This document shows positions 8,288 through 19,100 of a DNA stretch of 64,000 nucleotides, one piece after another. Source of the stretch: Ophiosphaerella korrae (lineage: Eukaryota > Ascomycota > Dothideomycetes > Pleosporales > Phaeosphaeriaceae); the NCBI GenBank assembly GCA_028456385.1, contig JALNQF010000134.1, positions 57,065 through 121,064 on the forward strand. The letters are read 5' to 3'. The notes beneath the pieces were generated by a model. The model worked only from the letters and a program-made list of their open reading frames with translations, made no database searches and was not told the DNA's origin. A program made the position numbers and the translations under genes. Every line of letters starts with the position of its first letter. Position 1 is the stretch's first letter.

Positions 8288-9775
8288 CCATGGCTAGTAC
8301 CCGATCCCATTCTCAGATACTGTGAAATATGACGGGCTGATATTCTGATGGTAGCCATAATATGTTCTTCGAATCGTAGTTTATCCACGTATGGTCCGAA
8401 CTCATGCCTATGCCATGATAGACTGTCTTGGCTGGCCCTGACGCCAGCCGTGTCGAGTTGGGCGAGAAGGCGACTGAGTAGACCCGGTTGCTATGGCCCT
8501 CGAGCGTCTGGAGGCAAGCACCCCATTTCTCTTGCATAGCTGGCGCTATTGTAAATCCAATTCAGCTCTTCTTTTTTTGAAAAGATCTCTTATTATACTT
8601 CGAGTAAGGCTAAATCCGAGCGCGGAAGTACATGCTTGGAGGAGACTTTTCTCTATTGCCGACTTATGGGACATGATAAACCGGCGCGCATCTCGGATTA
8701 GTTCATTTAATCCAGATGCTTTTTTTCTCCTCTTGGTCATGTTAATATATCATTGACACTATCCCTTCGGACATGCTCTTGCCAAGGCTAAGAGCCTTTA
8801 GCCAGTAGAGTTATCGCCGTCTTAGAAAGCCATCCACAGCGCCTCCGTACTACGGATTAATTTTATCCTCTGTAGAAGAACTAGGATTCCAGCCGCATAG
8901 GTGATCGATCCAGTGGATACGTAGGTAGCGTGACGCTGCTAGTGGATCTGGGTCCGGTGGCTCAATCTGCTCAGCTGGATATCCTAGCGCACCTAGGCTG
9001 TACATGTCTCGTTGGAGTGTCATAGACATAACCTGGAGTAACCTCGGGAAGATTTTGCAGTGAACCTCCTCTGTTCCAGATGGGAAGATTTTGTTGAAGG
9101 CTTTCTTGAGGAGAAAGTCTTTTGCAGATTGGTGCACAAAGTAGACTGTATCTCCTCGGATTATAAGAAATGAGCCACACGGCCCAATAATCTTGCATAG
9201 CGACTCAACATCTTCTTCCGTATCCTCATGCATCTCTACAAGAGATGCCAGCTCTTGAAGTATAATAGGTCGATACACTATCGCGATCGAGGCCAATATC
9301 TGCATGTCGAGAGCTGCATCTTCTGCTAGCCCAAGCACCATATACTAATCACCGTAGAAACAGACTCTGCGTTCAGCTTGAGGCACAGCTTCACCTTGTG
9401 GCCCGCCCTCTATAGATGTTCCTCAATATCGGGCCGGTTGCGGCTCGAGACGACCCACTTAACGCGGGAAGATACACACGACGTCTGAACGATAAAGTCT
9501 AGCAGCTTCGGTAAGTCTATGACGCACTTGTCAAGTGCATCGATAACTAAGGACGTGCTGTTCAAGCTCGGGTCTTGCAGGATGTCTGTGAAGACCTCAG
9601 ACAAGGCAACCCAGGCATTTGCATCCTCGAAGAGTGCTTTGCCTGCATGGTCGTGCTTCTTTCGTATATGTGAGACGAGTGAGGGTTGCTGATTAACAAG
9701 CAAGTACAGTAGACCTCGCAATACAGCCGTAGCGCTGCTAATTTGTGAATGCTCTGCAAAAGTATTTAAAGGCAA
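8288..9775 (-). pseudogene. Headless NACHT-WD40 (HET-E/NWD-like) pseudogene
   Basis: Four fragments in the right order for a fungal NWD protein lie on the minus strand. 9775-9410: the NACHT core after the P-loop, with ATAVLRGLLYLLV, a Walker B-like LVIDALDKC and VKWVVSSRNRPDIE. 9341-8850: the post-NACHT winged-helix region (YRPIILQELASLVEM, VYFVHQSAKDFLLKKAF). 8740-8546: the linker helix (LIRDARRFIMSHKSAIE). 8537-8313: one WD40 unit (CLQTLEGHSNRVYSVAFSP, STRLASG) joined directly to the C-terminal tail (KNILWLPSEYQP). The P-loop and everything N-terminal are absent. About 90 residues are missing between the NACHT core and the winged helix, and stops and frameshifts separate the pieces. Its upstream end touches the C-terminus of the HET-NACHT-ANK gene in the same orientation. 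Confidence 0.85.
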
Positions 9776-9838
9776 ATACGGCTTTCATATGCGAAAAAGG
9801 GACGAGGGTTCCTGAGCGCCATTCTTGGGACATCAGCT

Positions 9839-12800
9839 TCACCACACAGCGTCGTATCTCGTCTCCGCTGCTCCCAACAGCCGCGTCCCACTCGCCGCCC
9901 AGAACAGTGGCGTGCGACCAGAGTTATCCTTTGAGTCGACGTCAACCTTGTCTGACTCAAGTAACAGCATGACCATGGTCTCGTTGCCCTTCTCTGCCGC
10001 CCAAGACAGCGGGGTCCGACCAGAGTTATCCCTCGAGTTGACGTCAACTTTGCCTATCTGAAGCAGAAGCTTGACTATGTTATCGTATTCTACTCTAGCC
10101 ATTAGCAACCTCTTCTTGTTTTGTTGCTCAAGGAGCATGAGTTGCATCTGATAGTCTTTAAGGGTATGGTTGCCATGATTTTGACAGGCTTGGCTTTCGG
10201 GCAAAAATATATCTTCTTTTGCCCGCGACAGCAGAATCCGACCAGGGCTATTCACATCGACGTCTATCTTGCCAATGTCGAGAAGCAGCTTGACTACAGC
10301 ATCATGTCCGTTCTCTGCCGCCCACAAGAGCGGCGTATGTCCGTTCGAGTCTTCCACGTTGACATCAATCTTGCCTGTGTCGAGAAGTAGCTTAACTACT
10401 GCCTCGCGTCCGCTCCTTGCTGCCCATAAGAGCGGCGTCTGTCCGTTCGAGTCCTTCGCGTCGACGTCAACCTTGGAGGTGCTAAGTAGCAGCTTGACTA
10501 CTGCCTCGCGTCTCTCCGCCATCTTAGGCGGCCCCTTCTCTGCCATCCACGACAGAAGAGTCCGACTAGAGCTGTCCTTCGCGTCGACGTCGGCCTTGCC
10601 TGTGTCAAGAAGCAGCTTAACTACAGCATCATGTCCATTCTGTGCCGCCCACAAGAGCGGCGTCTGTCCGTTCGAGTCTTTCGCGTTGACATCAACCTTG
10701 CCTGTGTCGAGAAGTAGCTTGACTACAGCATTATGTCTGTTCTCTGCCGCCCACAAGAGCGGCGTCTGTCTGTAAAAGTTCTTCGCGTCGACGTCAATCT
10801 TTCCTGTGTTGAGAAGCAGCTTGACTACAGCATCATGTCCGTTCTTTGCCGCCCACAAGAGCGGCGTCTGTCCGTTCGAGTCTTTCGCGTTGACATCAAC
10901 CTTGCCTGTGTCAAGAAGGAGCTTAACTACAGCATCATGTCCGTTCTGTGCCGCCCACAAGAGCGGCGTCTGTCCGTTCGAGTTTTTCGCGTTGACATCA
11001 ACCTTGCCTGTGTCAAGAAGCAGCTTAACTACAGCATCATGTCCGTTCTGTGCCGCCCACAAGAGCGGCGTCTGTCCGTTCGAGTCCTTCGCGTTGACGT
11101 CGGCCTTGCCTATGTTAAGAAGTAGCTTAACTACCGCCTCGCGTCCGCTCCCTGCCGCCCACGAGAGCGGCGTTCGCTCGCTCTTGTCCTTCGCGTCGAC
11201 GCCGACCTTGCCTGTGCTAAGCAGCAGCTTGATCATTGCCTCGCGTCCAAGCTCCGCCAAATATGAGAGTACGGTCCTTCGATTCGAGAATTGGAAGTTG
11301 CGTCCAAAGCACTGATCCTTTGTTTCCTCATAATAGTGGGCCTGTATTTCATTAAGGCAACTTCTGGGAAGCCGATCCTTAGAGAGAGTATATACAAATG
11401 CTTGGAGAGCCTGCTCACTTCGGGTTGCCAAGGCTGCGAAGAGAGGGGGTCCATAACGTTCTTCTCCGACATCAAGACAGGAGATGGCGGATGGGTGGGC
11501 TCTAATAAGAGCAGGCATGTTACGTTCCCCTAGCACATACAGTATGCTCAATTTTTCCGTGTACCTACGTACTTCACGCCTCTCAAATAAGTTCGCTAGC
11601 TTGATCCAGGAAGGTCGTGGAAAGCTTAGGATAAAATTTCCCTGAGCAATACCACTTCCTTCTGCAAAATCTGCATGGTACAGAATGTTCTGCACAGCAT
11701 ATTCTAGGAAAGGAAACATATCATAAGCTAGCTTGCGTAGGTCGGCCGCCTGCCGCGATGAAGCCTTCGGAAGTTTCTCGGGGATCCTTAGAGGAGTAAA
11801 AACATCCATGCTCATGTAGGTAAGGCAGCATTGTTTTAGCTGCTCGTGACTTTGGCCCTGGAGATTGCTTCTGAGGTTAGGCCAGACGTTGCCAAGGCCG
11901 TCTTCTTTTAGGAGAAAGTCTCTTACCGACTCGTGAATGAACTGGACAGTCTGATTCTTGGATATCGTTATCTCGGCTAGGCCTTTTGATGAGTCAAGTA
12001 TGAATAGTTCGATTGTTTTTTTAGTAACCTCATTAGGATCCCACTTGGACACTGCCTCAGGCTCAACCCCGGAGAGAATAGCGAAGTACAACTGCTCTGG
12101 ACTTAACGGCTGCTTCGCAAAAAGCACCCATTGGATACACAGTGCTAGCTCGTCTCTGTTGTGCGAATCGCGCGTCAGGATATTGCGAAACAGTGTGTGG
12201 AGGTCGCCAGGAATCTCCTGAAGTCTTTGCCGAAGTGCATGGATCCGGCCACGGTCATGCTCTTTGTTTAAGATGCCAACAACAAAAACAACCCACATAA
12301 AGACTCCTGATGCTTTTCCTTGAACTTCGCTTCGGATCTGCTGCGCAATTTTGCTCTTGCCAATCTTCAACTCGCTCTCTAGGTAGTTGGTGATGTCCTG
12401 GCTGTGTCCTTCTTGCCCTTCTAGCACTAGGCTCAGTCCTTTCCGAATTGTGATGTGTGGGTAGTGCCTGCTTGAAAAACATACTCGGAATCCGATACCG
12501 GCTGACGCCGAGAGCTCGCCAACGCGTTCAAAGAACTGTATCATATCTCGGACCTGCTCTTCTTCGCATTCATCTAGGGCATCAATGAAGCAGACCACAG
12601 AAGACTGCCCAAGGCTCTGTACGGCTTGCTCCAATAGCGATTTGAGTGATTCGATGCCCCATTGGTGATCAGGTCTGATGCTCAACGATGAGAGACCGAG
12701 CGAGTCGAAAACACACTGGAGAGCCGGAAGCCGTTCGAGAAGTTGCAGGAGCAGTGACCGATAAGTCCCGATTGTAGACTTCTCCATGTCCGCACCTCGT

Positions 12801-13843
12801 GCATTAAAGAAGAAGGAGATGATACTCCCGTCCCTCATCATTTTCCGCGCATTAGCGAGAGAAAACTTCATTAAGGTGGATTTTCCGGCTCCAGGCTTCC
12901 CTTTGATCCACAAGAGGCCGTGATGTTCGCCTAATTTGGTGGTGTCAAGCCAGCCGATGTACTCAGGCCTTTTTAGTAGCCATTTGCATGTCTTGGCGTG
13001 GGCGTTTTTGATAGTTGTCTGGCGTGCATCGATTTGGTCAAATCGCAACGAGTCTAACAATATCCGCCTCTGGTCGTTTTCTAGCGAGAGTACCTTAGTG
13101 CCTAAGGACTCTGTGATCTCTCTGTGGAGCCTCCTGAAGGCGTTCTCTTCGCCTTCGCCATAGTTTGGCACCATAGAGATACCAAATATACCCAGCAATG
13201 AGTATGCTTTGTCTTCTTTGCGTGTCGTTTGGCGGGCTTTCGACCACGATAATCGCTCCCCTTTGCTAAACTCATGTAGAGGAGCCCCTTGAAGGGCTTG
13301 GATGGGGACTCCCGTTATCTCGTGAATGTGTCGCTCTAGAGTTTTCTTGTCACCCAACCGATTTCCTTCTTTCGAGAAAAACGTAACGGTCTGAGGGGCT
13401 AGGAGCTCTTGCAGAGTCCAGCCTCGAGTAAACCATCTGCTTTGCCGAAATGCTGGCTCCCAAGAGTACTGGAAGTTCTCGCTGTCTGCTTTCCGTTTTT
13501 GTATAGAGACATCCGCAAGATACACATAGCATTGTGCAGCCTTTTGATACCAGCGAAACATCGAGTTGATTGCATCCTGGACCTCGACAGCATTTGCCTT
13601 GTTGATGCAGCAAGTATCCACCCAGAAGTATTCCAAGCCGTCGCATTTGGCTTGTTGTGCGCAGAACCAAATTTTGTTGTAGCGCGCCTTGCTTTTACTT
13701 GTGTTGTTGAAGAAATCGCCGAATGTCACCTCTTGATTCTGCCACGTGTGCGAAAGGATAGCATAGGGAGGAATTTCGTTGTCGTCAAGTATGTCTTCAG
13801 TGAAGCTGAGCTCGTCATCGCCGCTGAGCTTTAGGAGCCGCAT
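9839..13843 (-). CDS. HET-NACHT-ankyrin NLR-like protein
   Basis: One uninterrupted ORF; the ATG at 13843-13841 gives 1334 residues starting MRLLKLSG, the usual start of HET proteins. The longer frame begins with GTG only. Residues about 1-240 are a HET domain with its three blocks (PPYAILSHTW, YFWVDTCCIN, RGWTLQELLAP). A NACHT NTPase follows, with P-loop GKPGAGKST (Lys321) and Walker B FIDALDEC (Asp421), then the winged-helix region with FIHESVRDFLL. From about 845 to 1325 there are roughly 12 ankyrin repeats of 34 residues, broken near 1200 by an insert with DYQMQLMLLEQQNKKRLLMA. Proteins of this build are fungal NLR-like sensors: the repeats sense, NACHT oligomerises, HET triggers death. 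The repeats being nearly identical at DNA level suggests frequent reshuffling. The C-terminus is odd: the last repeat runs into GTRLLGAAETRYDAVW and stops where a different NLR relic begins, so the end may be a recombination product. Confidence 0.9.
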   Translation of the reverse strand: MRLLKLSGDDELSFTEDILDDNEIPPYAILSHTWQNQEVTFGDFFNNTSKSKARYNKIWFCAQQAKCDGLEYFWVDTCCINKANAVEVQDAINSMFRWYQKAAQCYVYLADVSIQKRKADSENFQYSWEPAFRQSRWFTRGWTLQELLAPQTVTFFSKEGNRLGDKKTLERHIHEITGVPIQALQGAPLHEFSKGERLSWSKARQTTRKEDKAYSLLGIFGISMVPNYGEGEENAFRRLHREITESLGTKVLSLENDQRRILLDSLRFDQIDARQTTIKNAHAKTCKWLLKRPEYIGWLDTTKLGEHHGLLWIKGKPGAGKSTLMKFSLANARKMMRDGSIISFFFNARGADMEKSTIGTYRSLLLQLLERLPALQCVFDSLGLSSLSIRPDHQWGIESLKSLLEQAVQSLGQSSVVCFIDALDECEEEQVRDMIQFFERVGELSASAGIGFRVCFSSRHYPHITIRKGLSLVLEGQEGHSQDITNYLESELKIGKSKIAQQIRSEVQGKASGVFMWVVFVVGILNKEHDRGRIHALRQRLQEIPGDLHTLFRNILTRDSHNRDELALCIQWVLFAKQPLSPEQLYFAILSGVEPEAVSKWDPNEVTKKTIELFILDSSKGLAEITISKNQTVQFIHESVRDFLLKEDGLGNVWPNLRSNLQGQSHEQLKQCCLTYMSMDVFTPLRIPEKLPKASSRQAADLRKLAYDMFPFLEYAVQNILYHADFAEGSGIAQGNFILSFPRPSWIKLANLFERREVRRYTEKLSILYVLGERNMPALIRAHPSAISCLDVGEERYGPPLFAALATRSEQALQAFVYTLSKDRLPRSCLNEIQAHYYEETKDQCFGRNFQFSNRRTVLSYLAELGREAMIKLLLSTGKVGVDAKDKSERTPLSWAAGSGREAVVKLLLNIGKADVNAKDSNGQTPLLWAAQNGHDAVVKLLLDTGKVDVNAKNSNGQTPLLWAAQNGHDAVVKLLLDTGKVDVNAKDSNGQTPLLWAAKNGHDAVVKLLLNTGKIDVDAKNFYRQTPLLWAAENRHNAVVKLLLDTGKVDVNAKDSNGQTPLLWAAQNGHDAVVKLLLDTGKADVDAKDSSSRTLLSWMAEKGPPKMAERREAVVKLLLSTSKVDVDAKDSNGQTPLLWAARSGREAVVKLLLDTGKIDVNVEDSNGHTPLLWAAENGHDAVVKLLLDIGKIDVDVNSPGRILLSRAKEDIFLPESQACQNHGNHTLKDYQMQLMLLEQQNKKRLLMARVEYDNIVKLLLQIGKVDVNSRDNSGRTPLSWAAEKGNETMVMLLLESDKVDVDSKDNSGRTPLFWAASGTRLLGAAETRYDAVW
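9870..11290 (-). repeat. 102-bp tandem ankyrin-coding repeats
   Basis: Units of 34 codons. The segment GTCCGTTCTGTGCCGCCCAC recurs exactly 102 bp apart (10939 and 11041), and shifted copies lie at about 10633, 10735 and 10837. Adjacent units differ by only a few bases. Repeats toward both ends are more diverged. CA and TG are abundant, so RIP has not touched the array. Confidence 0.85.
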
Positions 13844-14300
13844 TGCGCCGTACAGGTTCTGGCTCTCGAACGTATCAGGCTGGATGATCGGTGGCACACG
13901 GCGGTCGTCGTCCGTCCGTTCGGTCGAGGGTGACGATGGCAGCTATCAAGAGCGCTGCGGGTGTTAGCGGTCAGAGTGCACCTTGGTGTGTGGAATGGTC
14001 CAGTTGTGGAAGAGCGATGGTGCGAGAGGTAGACGGTTGCGACAGGCCATCCCCGCTCAGGTCGGTTGGTGGCGCAGCAGAATGTGGCGGAGCAAGGTCG
14101 CAAACACAATTTCTACTAATGTACCTTGCTGTCCCATACAAATTTATTTCCTCTATGTTATAAAGCTTGGAGTCGAGGCAAAGACATAGCGCACTAATTT
14201 GCTGCAGCGAAGCCTCTAGCTGCTCTAGACCCAGTGGCGGTGAGATGTGCTGCTAGAATAGGTAGGCATTGAATATTCACCGCCTTAGACCTCGTCAAAC
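13844..14300. other. 5' flank of the HET-NACHT-ANK gene
   Basis: Presumed promoter and leader of the minus-strand gene starting at 13843. No clear TATA box or known operator was recognised. ORFs across it lack family features. Confidence 0.35.
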
Positions 14301-14304
14301 AGAC

Positions 14305-14575
14305 GAACTCCTCCGATGACACTAGCAGGGAGGACGGCCGACCCGCTCCTGCCAGGACCTTGTGCGGTGGCGATTTCCGTAGGCAGTTCTAGAGAGCTAC
14401 AAATTGGTGTTGGTGACCGGAGGCACAGCCAAAGTTGAATCGGGTCGCCAGGGCTGCCGAGTTGGGTCCGTATGCCATGGCTCCGCACAGCCACAGGCTG
14501 GGCTCTTGACCAATTTGACTATTACACAGTGCCGATTACGTGAGATGTGCGGGATCGTGTTACACTAACGTGGTT
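14305..14575 (+). repeat. Dispersed repeat R, copy 3 (longest)
   Basis: Runs from CTCCGATGACACTAGCAGGG to about GTGCGGGATCGTGTTACAC. It shares ordered blocks with 7838-8085 (inverted) and, more weakly, 7034-7215. It has no inverted ends or coding signal and lies at the very edge of the AT-rich transposon block. Confidence 0.65.
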
Positions 14576-14577
14576 TA

Positions 14578-14940
14578 CAAGCGAGTGGGCACCCCACCAA
14601 CTTTGTGCACCCACCTTGTCTCTAATATACAATGGCTCCACGTAACACCTCTCAATCGCTCTCAAAAGAAGCAGGTATTCAGCTTACTACCTTAGCTCTT
14701 GAATCAAATCAGATGAAGACCGAGAATGCTGCTAGCTAGACCTTTGATGTATCGCTGTAAGGACATAGCATACTACTAAACTACACCAAAAAGGGGCTAA
14801 TAGCTAGTTAAGCTATTGCAGTAGTATATAATATATATACTAGTTATTATTGTTTGAAGTTCTTCGAACTCGCGTAGGAATAAACTAGGTTAAGATACTA
14901 GCCGACAGAGCTAGTAACACTAGTTACTCGGCCTAGTAGA
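14578..14940 (+). pseudogene. Possible pogo-like transposase 5' relic
   Basis: Starts with GTGGGCACCCCAC and GTGCACCCACC, the style of inverted repeat seen at ends of fungal pogo-like elements. An ATG at about 14633 opens MAPRNTSQSLSKEAGIQL, followed after a stop by TFDVS, resembling a transposase HTH start. Further reading frames are broken by TAG/TAA stops, consistent with RIP. Identification is tentative. Confidence 0.4.
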
Positions 14941-15250
14941 ACCAGTCGACAGCGCTAAGCCTACTCTAATAGCTCCCCGCCCTAGACCCCTTACACTGCG
15001 TAAGCTTTTTGTCGCAAATTGCGTAGTAGTACATATACCGGTCTAGGTAGTAGAATATCGAGCTTAAGTAAGCTCGGGCTCCTATTTTACTATACAACAC
15101 TTTTTTAGGCTAAATTATAGTGCTCTATCCTAATTTCTAAGGAATTCTAGCCTATTATACATTTATTGCGGCTACTTACTACCTTTATAATTATACCTTT
15201 ACTTACTAATCTAGTAATTTTACGAAGCAGATCTAGCCAAATTAAATATC
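14941..15250. other. RIP-like AT-rich interval, unassigned
   Basis: No ORF and no LTR. CA/TG are scarce and TA frequent, so it is probably an older mutated transposon remnant. It is the left flank of the family C LTR starting at 15251. Confidence 0.4.
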
Positions 15251-15528
15251 TATAACGAGGGTTTGTTAAACACTTAAGACTCTCGTAAACTCTAGTACGA
15301 GTTAGGAGCAGGGCTAATACACTAAAGATTATAACATTATATAGTTATAATCTAAAGTAGGGCTAGTGCGCTATATAGGTGTATAAAAGGCTCGATACTT
15401 GTAAAGAGAGTAAAGTAAGTATTATTCTCTCTTAGATACTAGTAGTACTATCGAATACTATCTATTATCCCTTTACTATCTCCTATAGCCTATAGTAAGT
15501 ACTATTATCTTCTAGCTACCTCCTAACA
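15251..15528 (+). repeat. 5' LTR of element C-prime (family C)
   Basis: 278 bp from TATAACGAGGGTTTG (TG start mutated to TA) to CCTCCTAACA. It matches the two LTRs of element C (48952-49229, 55393-55670) across its length and includes a TATA box, TATAAAAGG, at about 15384. Confidence 0.85.
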
Positions 15529-15723
15529 TAATAATACCTCCTTTACTAATAGTCTAGAGATAACAACAATACGCTCCTTATAATAGGCTACAATAATAGA
15601 AGAAAACACATAGTTAATAGTTAAACGAGACCCTATATAGAGCGCAAGTAGCGCGTAGCTAGGTTACGCACTAAGCACGCTAGTAACGATTAAAGAACGT
15701 ATTCGCGAAGTAACTACTAGACG
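15529..15723 (+). pseudogene. Element C-prime internal 5' region
   Basis: Follows the LTR and matches 49230-49420 of element C. It is cut at 15723 by element A1; the last 5 bases, AGACG, are its target duplication. Confidence 0.8.
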
Positions 15724-16168
15724 TGTAATAGGCTTACTAGGGTCGACTTCCTAATAGCCTAAAGGGTGTTAGTAGATTAAGAGGTAATAACAAAAGTTTG
15801 TATTGTAATCTGCAATAGGCTATAAATAATAGAAGATATTTCGCAACTATCTCTATATTATTACTCGTAGTTAATAATTAAATTACTAATAGTATCCTAA
15901 TAATACACTTCTTACTACTTATATATTCCTACTAATCTATAATCTATTACTTGTATCTATTCTTAGCAACTATAGATTATAGATTACTAATCTATTAATC
16001 TATAATTGTTTTCTATCTATATACTTAATAGATTAGGGGATTACTTACGTATCCTAATTATAAGTAGTCTCCTAATCAAGGTTACTACTCTACTTATCTT
16101 ATACTTCGTTAGCTCCTAAGTTAAGACTAATTAGTTCTATCTTAATTTCTCTTATTACTTTTATAACA
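15724..16168 (-). repeat. A1 3' LTR
   Basis: 445 bp, TGTAATAGGCTTA to TTATAACA on the plus strand, the same length as the copy at 22376-22820. It includes an AT palindrome cluster around TAGATTATAGATTACTAATC. Confidence 0.9.
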
Positions 16169-19100
16169 CTATCTCCCTCTCTAGGTAGGTCTTAGTTTTC
16201 TTACCCTAGGGCTAGGGTTATTAATCCTATTTCTTTGTTAATATAGAGTTCTTTATCTTCTTTTATACCTACTAAGTCTACTCTTTATTGTATTTAATTA
16301 GCTAATCGCGTATTATACTATAGTATTGTAATATTTCCTTATTCTTGTTATAAGTCTATAAACCCCTTATTAGTTTACCTTTCCTTAAAATATAGTAAGG
16401 TCTATAAGGTATATATTTGTGCTAACGCCTATTTATCTTATAATCTATCTAGTATATCTATAGTAGAATATAAGTTAAAGATACTTATTAATACGTCTAT
16501 ACTTATATATAATAAGGAGAGCTATTAACTATACTTAAAAAAAACTATTATTATAGATTATAAAAGCTAAAAAAGAACGTAAGTAACTCTATAAAATCTC
16601 TTGTTGTACGCTAGAAGAGTATTAGTCTTACTTTCTTAATAATTAGATATAGTTATCTAATAACTAGGCCTATTTATCTTATCTTTGTAAGACGAAGGCC
16701 TTAAACAATAAGAAGTCTATTAAGTAGTCTATTCTCTTAGAGTCTAAGCTTAATTTCGAGGATATAGTAGAGGCTACTCTAGTTTCTATTACGTTAGGTA
16801 AGTTTAACGCCTCTCTATCTATTATTAATAATGCCGTTCCTCTTAATTCGCTACTAGGTATTCTAGAGGGTTTTAACTTTAGAACTCCTCTAGTTTCTTA
16901 GAGTAGTTAAGGTTATCTTCTAGTTCCTATATTTCTTCCTATAGTTATCCTTTCTTATCTATACCTATCTACTTAACTATATAATAGTTCTTACTATTAT
17001 AGAACTAGTATACTAGGATTTTCTTAACTTCCTATTCTTCTTATTCTCTATATATATCTACTTTGTATACTAGTAGTTCTATATTTTATAGTACTATCTT
17101 AAGTAGTACTATATAGAAGGTTAGGTATATCCTTATCTTATTTAGTAGCTTTAGTTTAAATATAACTAGTATAACTTCTTTCTTAATTTTATATAGTCCT
17201 ATTTTAACGTAGTCTAGTTTTAAACTAAGTTGTTTACTCTTAATATTTTTTTATACTAACTATACTTTTTCTCTCTCTCTAAATTAGGGTCCCTCTTTAT
17301 ATTTTTTATTATAGTACTTAGCTATACAATTATATAAGAACTCTATATCTTATCTTAGTTAATTATATATATCTTTAAGTCTATTAGCAAAGTTTTTTCT
17401 TCTTAAAGACTAAGATATCTTTAGTCTTAGTATTCTATATACACTAGGGTTAAATCTATAGTTTATAAAGAAAGGTAATACTCTTATTACTATATTCTTT
17501 ACGCTGTTGTATACTAGCTATACTATAGGTAATAACTATACCTAATTATTCTAGTTGTAGTTAAGGTAGTATCTTAAGTATTACTCTACTATTTAATTTA
17601 TTTATTCTAACTACTTGTCTATCTATAGGTAGTATACTATTAATATTGTATACTTAATTCCTAGTTGCGCTATAATTGTTCTCTATAATTTTAATATAAA
17701 CCTTATATCTCTATCTATAATAATCTTATCTAGTAGTCTATATTAACTAATTATAGTTCCTAGAACCTAGTATATAGTAACCTCTATTCTACTTTTTTCT
17801 TTATATAGTCTAAAGTATAAGTACTTTATAAGCTTATCTACTATTATTTGAATTCTATTATACTTAACTCCTAATATTAGGTCTTTAGACTTAGGTAATT
17901 TCGTAATAAAGTCTATTGTAATAACTCTTTATAGTTATTCTAGTACTTTAACTAGTTATTATATCCTATATAGTAGGTGTTTACTATACTTGTTTTTTTA
18001 GTATTCTATATAGTCTTGTAGTACTTCTATTACTAGTTATCTTACTCTTAAGATATAATAATCTTGTAGTAGTCTATCTAATATTTTTTTAATACCTTAG
18101 TAACTATATACTAGTAATTTATAGAATTGTTATATAAATTCTCTTTAGATCTTCCTTAGAATATATATTCTTTTGTAGGCTTATACTAGTCTTTCTTAGA
18201 TTTCTAGTTTTTCTATTTCTTTAGATACTTCTTACGTTGTTTTCTAAATCTATTCGTCTAGCTTACTACTTGTTCTTTTAAGTGTTATAGCTATTTTAGG
18301 CGTATTTAAGACTAAATATCTTTCCTTATTCTTAATTAGAACTATACTAGTAGCTCTTACTTTTTCTTATAAGTCTAGTCTTTTACTAAGAGTATCTATA
18401 AATTAGTTATCTTTCCCTTTTATATATATAATTTCTATATTAAATATTAATAAGAATTCCTACTATCTTATATATTATTATAATAGTTCTTTATTTATTA
18501 TAAATCTTATAAGATTCTTATAGTCTATATAGACCTTTATTTAATATTTTACTCTTTATAAGTATACTCTCTATTATTTAAATACTTTATAGATTACTAG
18601 TATTTCTTTATTATAGATTAGGTAATTAAGTTCTACTATTTTTATCTTCTTAGAGAAGTATTTAACTAAGTATTCTTTTTTAGTCTTTAAGTCTTCTTGT
18701 ATTAGTGCTATTCTATAGACTAAGTTAGATGTATCTATTTTTACTATTACTAGTAGGTCTAGGTTATATATTCTAATAACTAGGTTCTCTATAAACTTCT
18801 TTTTAATCTTATTAAATACTTTATTATATTCCTTTATCTACTTAAATAGTGTATCTTTCTTTATAAGCCTTGTTATTAGTTCTATATCTTTAGACTATTC
18901 TACTATTAACTTCTTATAAAAGTTAGCTAGGCTATAAAATTATTATACTTCTTTTAAATTCTTTAGTGTTAGCTATTTATTAATTAATCTAATCTTTTCT
19001 AGGTTAATTTTAATTTTTCCTAGTTTAATAATAAATCTAAGGAAATCTATTTCTTTTAAATAGAACTTGTATTTTCTTATCTTAAGATATAATTTACTTT

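Noticed and set aside
10121..11533. Several plus-strand ORFs of 80-169 codons across the ankyrin region
   Set aside because: They are the complementary reading of the 102-bp repeats; their periodic sequence mirrors the real minus-strand gene.
13844..13897. Start of the HET-NACHT-ANK protein 18 codons upstream
   Set aside because: That codon is GTG; the ATG at 13843 gives the usual MRLL start of HET proteins.
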